Positions 58,954 to 64,000 of a stretch of 64,000 nt of DNA are shown here, piece after piece (the first letter of the stretch is position 1; each line of letters starts with the position of its first letter). The stretch covers positions 85,915,277-85,979,276 of the forward strand of contig OX421961.1 of the NCBI GenBank assembly GCA_949128115.1, given 5' to 3'. Source of the stretch: Anaspis maculata (taxonomy: Eukaryota; Arthropoda; Insecta; Coleoptera; Scraptiidae). The position numbers and the translations under genes were made by a program. Below the pieces are notes generated by a model, which was given only the letters and a program-made list of their open reading frames with translations, had not been told where the DNA came from and did not search any database.

Positions 58954-59280
58954 GTACAGTTTTTCCTTCTGCTTTTTCCTTCCACCTGTATGCAGAGCCT
59001 GCACGTCTGCCGCCGATGGCTACACTTTTGAATCGAAACTATGCCAAGTGGCATGGTCTTTTAACCATAAAATCCAGATTGCTTTCGCCTAACGTCCGGA
59101 CTATTTAGGTTACTCATTGTTCTGATTTTCGTATTTTGGTTACATTTTCTTGTGTTTAGATGCGACTTTGCAGATTATTCACGCGCGATAAGAAAAAATT
59201 ATTTTTTCAGTATTTCCACAAGTGTAGGTAGGTACCTACTTTGAGATTCGATCCATGCTGTATAAACAGAAAATAGTACA
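58948..59280. repeat. 330-bp direct repeat, right copy
   Basis: Matches 57709-58040. Its first bases overlap the stop codon of the LINE frame (CAGCACAGTTAG), so the frame ends only because the repeat begins there. Confidence 0.95.
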
Positions 59281-61174
59281 GTCTATCCATTTCTCTTAAA
59301 ATTGAAGTTCCAAATAACTGTTGAATTTATTGGTGTTGGCAGTCTTTAACTTCTTGCAGCTCGTCTTGCAGTGCACCTTGTCAACAAAAAATGATGTTCT
59401 TATGAAAATTATGAGACTATAGGACGAGGTCAAGGAGAAACAAGTTGATCAATGCAATTTGAGCTAAGTCAGTTTGTTGTATTTCCGCATGAGAACAAAA
59501 TCTTTCCAAATCAAGAAAAATGCACGTTTGTTGAAGGAATTCATTGTTTTTAGCCACCAAGAACGGCACTGGCGTGACAGCAAATGTTATCAATGGTTTC
59601 GATATAATCATAATTATGGTTCCATTGCGGTAGGTGAGAGACGGCGATTAACAGTGGATTGGTAAAAAGTGGTATGTAAATCATTTCAACGTGGAGGAGC
59701 GAGCGGCGCGGCAGCTTACCGAATTCGTCGACTCTCTGTCCAAGATTAGCAATACCCAACCCATTACCGGGGACCATTAGGGGAGGAGCTCACTTAATTT
59801 TCATACACAGGTAGGTATGTCATATGCACCCATGAATGCAATATCTACGAGTATACCTAGAAACTTGGTTTAAATGGTACCTATAAGGAAGGACGGCACC
59901 GGTGGTGGTCCTTCTACTCCTTGTGCTTGCAGAAATGTAATAAGTTTGGAAACGGATGAAACGTCCCTTAAGAACGTGCTTAAAAGTTTTACGTTCGAGG
60001 GGTGAAGTGAACTTCTCCATCCGTCATTCCCTTCAAAGACATTTCGCCGTTCTTTCACCCTCTTATACGCGGACATGTCCGTTGGTTGCGCTCAAATTTA
60101 TGATGGTCTTAAAACGTTTATATTGCTCGTATATTAGGCACTAACTCACAAACTGATTTTTTCCAGACAACTCTTCAAGTGGGTTTTTGCGCCACAAAGT
60201 GTTTTTACTTATACATACCTATACGAAGAACTCCTTCCGCTTTTTTTTCTTTTGGAAAATGCTGTGGTTGTCAGGGCGGCAGTGAGAGCGCACGACAAGA
60301 ATAAGGTGGAGAAATGGATCACGATCAGGAGGGATTAGGAGGCTCGAGGGCTCTGCAACATGGAAGTGCCGTAATGTCCCCATTCCAATGCAGGGCAGCT
60401 GAAAGCAACCCTCGTTGCAACCGAGCTTTAAACAGTTTAAAGTACGATTGAGTCGTTCAATCCGACACCCCACACCTTTAGCAGTTCCTTTGTTCCCGCG
60501 AGACCGCAATCCGGGAACAAACGTATGCTTCTTCTGCCCAGGTCTGATCCTTTGGGGCGCCTCAGTTCTGTCTTTATCGACTTTGTGGGATTTCAAATGA
60601 AAACATCATTTTGGTTTATGACGCCGCTTGTCGTTTTTCATTATGACTTCGTAGTGCCGAAGGTTCATAAAAGAAAGCGTAGGTATATTTTATGAAATGC
60701 CGATGCCGTGTCTCGTGCGTGCTTCTATTAACCCGAGTAGCGACCCATCTTGATCAGGTATTGAGAACTAATGGCACGAATAATAATTTTTCCCGTTTGA
60801 TGCTGCACCGTAATCATTAGGCATGGTGATAGTTGAGCATATAAACAACCCAGTGGGCGTACGGAAGAACTAGAGTTGTGTGCTTTCGCAAAATGCTGCT
60901 ACCTAAGGTAATGTAGATAATAAGTTAATGGCAATCCAATATATATTCTTGAGATTCCTTATTGAACTATCTCCAACAAATAGCTATAATTACTAGGTAC
61001 GGAATTTGCACATGGAATGGAAACTGTAACTGATGGCATAAAAAAGGCAAGCGGACAGAGAGAATGTGATCGAAGTAAAATTATCGCGAATTCTTCAATC
61101 TTCCCTTTGAATTACATCTTGCTCCTTCAAGGGCAACGCTTATGGACAGGAGGAGGGGATCGAGGACTCAAGGA
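59281..61174. other. Non-coding stretch with repeat fragments
   Basis: 59557-59645 and 59686-59735 match fragments at 31.8 kb and 42.87 kb. A 125-codon minus-strand frame (60219-60596) has no domain. 60838 ATATAAAC followed about 54 nt later by ATGCTGCTACCTAAG|GTAATG (60892) would fit a promoter and five-codon first exon, but this is weak. Confidence 0.4.
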
Positions 61175-62160
61175 CAGGGTTGCCAACTTAGTAGAATTTC
61201 TACTAGATCTGGTAGATTGGAGTACCTATCTAGTGAGCATATTTTCAATCTAGTGGATAGTAGAAAATCTGGAGGTTTTGAACAAAAATGGTAGAAAATC
61301 TAGTAAATTTTGTTCTTTTTTACTCAAGATAATACTTAATTCTTACATTTTTAGTTTGAATTATGATGAATATTATCTTTCCTAAATTGTCACGTTGCGC
61401 CACCTATGCTCGCAAGAAACAATTTCCACGCCAAATGACGTTTGGTGTCAAACGAGATGCAATGTCAAATAGCCATAGCCAACCAGAAATGTCAGCCCTG
61501 CTCTCTTCAAGTTAAACGCGGCAACGGGAACCAACCAAAAAAAAACAAAAGTTTTGTGCAGAGCTTTGAACTTACCATCTTCATCTCTTGTTGATATTTT
61601 TGAGTCTGTCTAAATGTAGAGACCACTGATTCTGTGTTATTATTGATATTGTTCTAGTTAATTTGTTCAATTTTTTTTCGAAAATGTAATCCATTTTCTG
61701 TTTGTACCTGGGGTTCCCAAACAGAAGGGGGAACTAAATGGTATTTTTAGAGTTTTTTTTTTCTAATTTAGAATTTTTTTCATTTTTTTTTTAATTATAA
61801 AATTTTGATTCGATACAATTGTTCATTTTGAATTATGCTTAAATTACATATCAATTCTATCCCGGTGAACTGATTCAGAAATCCACAGGTAGTAGTAGTA
61901 TGTATATCAGAAAAGTTAGCTTTAAAACTGAAATCGCAAAACGCCTGATTTTTTTTTTCGCTCAAAAACCAAGAGTTCTGTGAGGAAATATGCCTTTTAT
62001 CATTATCATCATTATGATTATTATTTAAAAAAAAAATCGTCTGTGACACTACTCGCTCTACTCGCTTTACTTTACTGGCGAAATTTCTATTTCTAGTAGA
62101 TTCTGGTAGATTTATGTTCAGCTGTTGGTAGATTTATTTTCCCTACTGTTGGCAACCCTG
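61175..62160. mobile_element. 986-bp hAT derivative with 8-bp duplication CTCAAGGA
   Basis: CAGGGTTGCCAAC and its inverse GTTGGCAACCCTG, flanked by CTCAAGGA at 61167-61174 and 62161-62168. Subterminal regions repeat TAGTAGATTCTGGTAGAT-like words many times, probable transposase-binding sites. No transposase is encoded. Confidence 0.9.
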
Positions 62161-64000
62161 CTCAAGGAGGATCATTGCATTATAACAGCCCAGGTATTTT
62201 GAGTCATTTTTTGTCGAAGCGTGAACAACGATCGGCAAAAATGCGTAAAAGTAACTCTAATACTCTAAACAGCCTCATTTCGGCTTCCCTATTTTCCAGA
62301 GCTTTTTCCGTGTGACTTGCCATACCTCTAGCATAACATGCAGTATACGTCTAGATACAGGGTTATGTTTTCCGAGAGCCACTTGTCAAATAAGTTGGTG
62401 CAAAAGACGTCACTGCATCAGCTGTCGCTAACTTATATTGAGGAGTTAGGTGCACTTAACCACAAATACTTTGTACATTTTTGTATCCCAATGTTGGTCC
62501 AATATGTTGTGCTTCTTGGGTACGACTACTTTGTAGCACTGTTTGTGCGAAAAATATTGTCAACAAATGTTTTATGTACCATGCGGTACTAATGAATTTA
62601 TTATTACATCGAAAATAGTGCTTTAATGGAGCATAATAATAAACTGTTTTTCAACCAATAGGAATAATTTATTGCCAATAGAAGGTAGGCGAACATCAGT
62701 TCTGAAGTGTCAACTGTTTAATGTTTCTATTTTTAGCAGCCAGAAATTTCCCATTTTTGGGCGATTATTGAGAAAAAATATGTAAAATAGTATATTATAC
62801 TCGTTCTCGTACTCGTTTAATAAGACGTTTGTCACAGTCCTTTCTTTAAAGCACTCCTCGCAAGCTCGTCGTGCCGCAAAACCAGTCGTGTGACAATACT
62901 ATGTCTTATGAAACTCGTATAGTAATATAGGTACTATTATTGTGCAACTGTTTTTGTTCGTATATCTAGGGCCACAGACTACTAGGGCTGGCATCGAGGC
63001 TAGCACTAAGTAATTTTGACTGCTAGACGAGCTTGGAACATGAATAATTGTTTTTGCTTAACTCATTCAAAATGGCAGTGAATGTCATTTTGTCTACGTT
63101 GTCACTGACATAAGCACATCGAAAATATCCGCGTCGTGTACATTTTTCCATTTTTATAAAATGAAGTGGCAAAGTAGTACCTATGTAAAACACGTGTTAC
63201 AATGACGCCTGATGTAATACGAGTAAGTTTGCTTCACGACTTACGACCCGCTTTAGCTTTCGACGTGATTGACGTGACACGAGCACTAGACGATTTTTGC
63301 ACTAATCGGTAATCATTGATGACTGATGATAAAATAGTCTTGCTTTATTTAAAACGTTGTAAAGTTAACTGAAATAATGACATTTTGTTACCTACCAGAG
63401 GTAGGTATACTAAAATGTTATATTTAAAAGCTGACGACTTGGCCAATTTAAATAGAATCTTAATTTTCTCCATTACCACAAAATAAATGTTGTAAATGAG
63501 CAGGAGTAAAAAGGCAGATGTTGGAGGTGAAGTGGAACACGACAAGTTATATTACAACCACCGCACATTTAGGTGTGCCGAGTAAGGTAAGACAGGTATG
63601 TACCATCAAAGCGACTACGAACTTTCATGGCGGTTCTGCAATCATCATACTGCGAGACACGCCAGGCTGAAACCATGCGTGAAAGCGAGACAACGAATGA
63701 ATGATGGCACCGATGATAGTGGCCGACTTGTCCGAAGACGCGTCCTTCTTGTTCAAATTCAGTATATATTCATAAAACGAGCTCTTCATACTTAACAGGA
63801 TGGGTCAACGGAGCTACCGAACATATCGAATGCTTTTGAAACGTATCAACACTATCAACAGCAAGAGTCATAAAATTTTATGGTGGTTCGCCGTTTAGAA
63901 TGAGACTGGTTGTTCAAACCTGCTAGCTGTTCAGTTCTTGTCCAAGGTCGCAAGTATTTTCCTCCAAATCTTCACCCGTTCTCAATAGACCTCTGCAAGT
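62161..64000. other. Non-coding stretch to the window end
   Basis: ORFs at 62338-62592 and 63598-63795 have no domain or splice support. No partnered repeat was seen. Confidence 0.4.

Noticed and set aside
60838..60906. TATA-like box plus five-codon exon MLLPK with a GTAATG donor
   Set aside because: Too short to distinguish from chance without a second exon.

Overview
The window looks like euchromatic nuclear DNA of an arthropod, very probably an insect. It is AT-rich, has short GT-AG introns (58 to 109 bp), one intact insect-type family 1 glycoside hydrolase gene, and a dense layer of DNA transposons, foldbacks and MITEs. The frequent TAGGTACCTA-type tetranucleotide stretches fit my impression of several hemipteran genomes, but that placement is a guess. 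I see no bacterial operons, rRNA, true tRNA genes or CRISPR arrays.

Host coding content is sparse. The one complete gene is a secreted GH1 beta-glucosidase/myrosinase-like enzyme on the minus strand (2114-3930). I assembled it from five exons; it gives exactly 499 codons plus stop, with both catalytic glutamates present, a TATA box upstream and a MITE starting 3 nt past the stop. A few isolated exon-like stretches with good splice sites (13824-13950 minus, 21280-21374 plus, 23007-23203 plus, 34116-34367 minus, 48223-48338 plus) may belong to genes lying mostly in introns or outside the window; I could not identify any of them.

Layout. 1-552: end of an RLE-type non-LTR element. 566-2110: two foldback/MITE elements. 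2114-3990: GH1 gene. 4-9.6 kb: unique-looking non-coding DNA with small repeats. 9.6-9.8 kb: pogo/psq transposase relic. 10.9-11.3 kb: degenerate tandem repeat. 15.7-20.7 kb: a 415-bp repeat split by a 4.6-kb TIR element whose ends carry minisatellites, with two further elements nested inside. 26.7-27.4 kb: deleted PIF/Harbinger element. 27.7-28.5 kb: an 815-bp TIR element with an inverted sister copy at 55.8-56.9 kb. 29.1-34 kb: hAT elements with perfect or near-perfect 8-bp target duplications, one nested in another, plus a tRNA-derived SINE. 34.4-45.2 kb: three large palindromes in a row. 46.6 kb: second SINE. 46.9-52.4 kb: mostly unique DNA with one first-exon candidate. 52.5-55.4 kb: nested CAGGGTG-type palindromes. 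57.7-59.3 kb: LINE reverse-transcriptase fragment between 330-bp direct repeats. 61.2-62.2 kb: another hAT derivative.

The most unusual signals are the chain of palindromes whose arms are most alike at their outer ends and least alike near the centre, the minisatellite-tipped 4.6-kb element, and several insertions whose empty site is preserved in a sister copy in the same window. Divergence figures are rough counts by eye.
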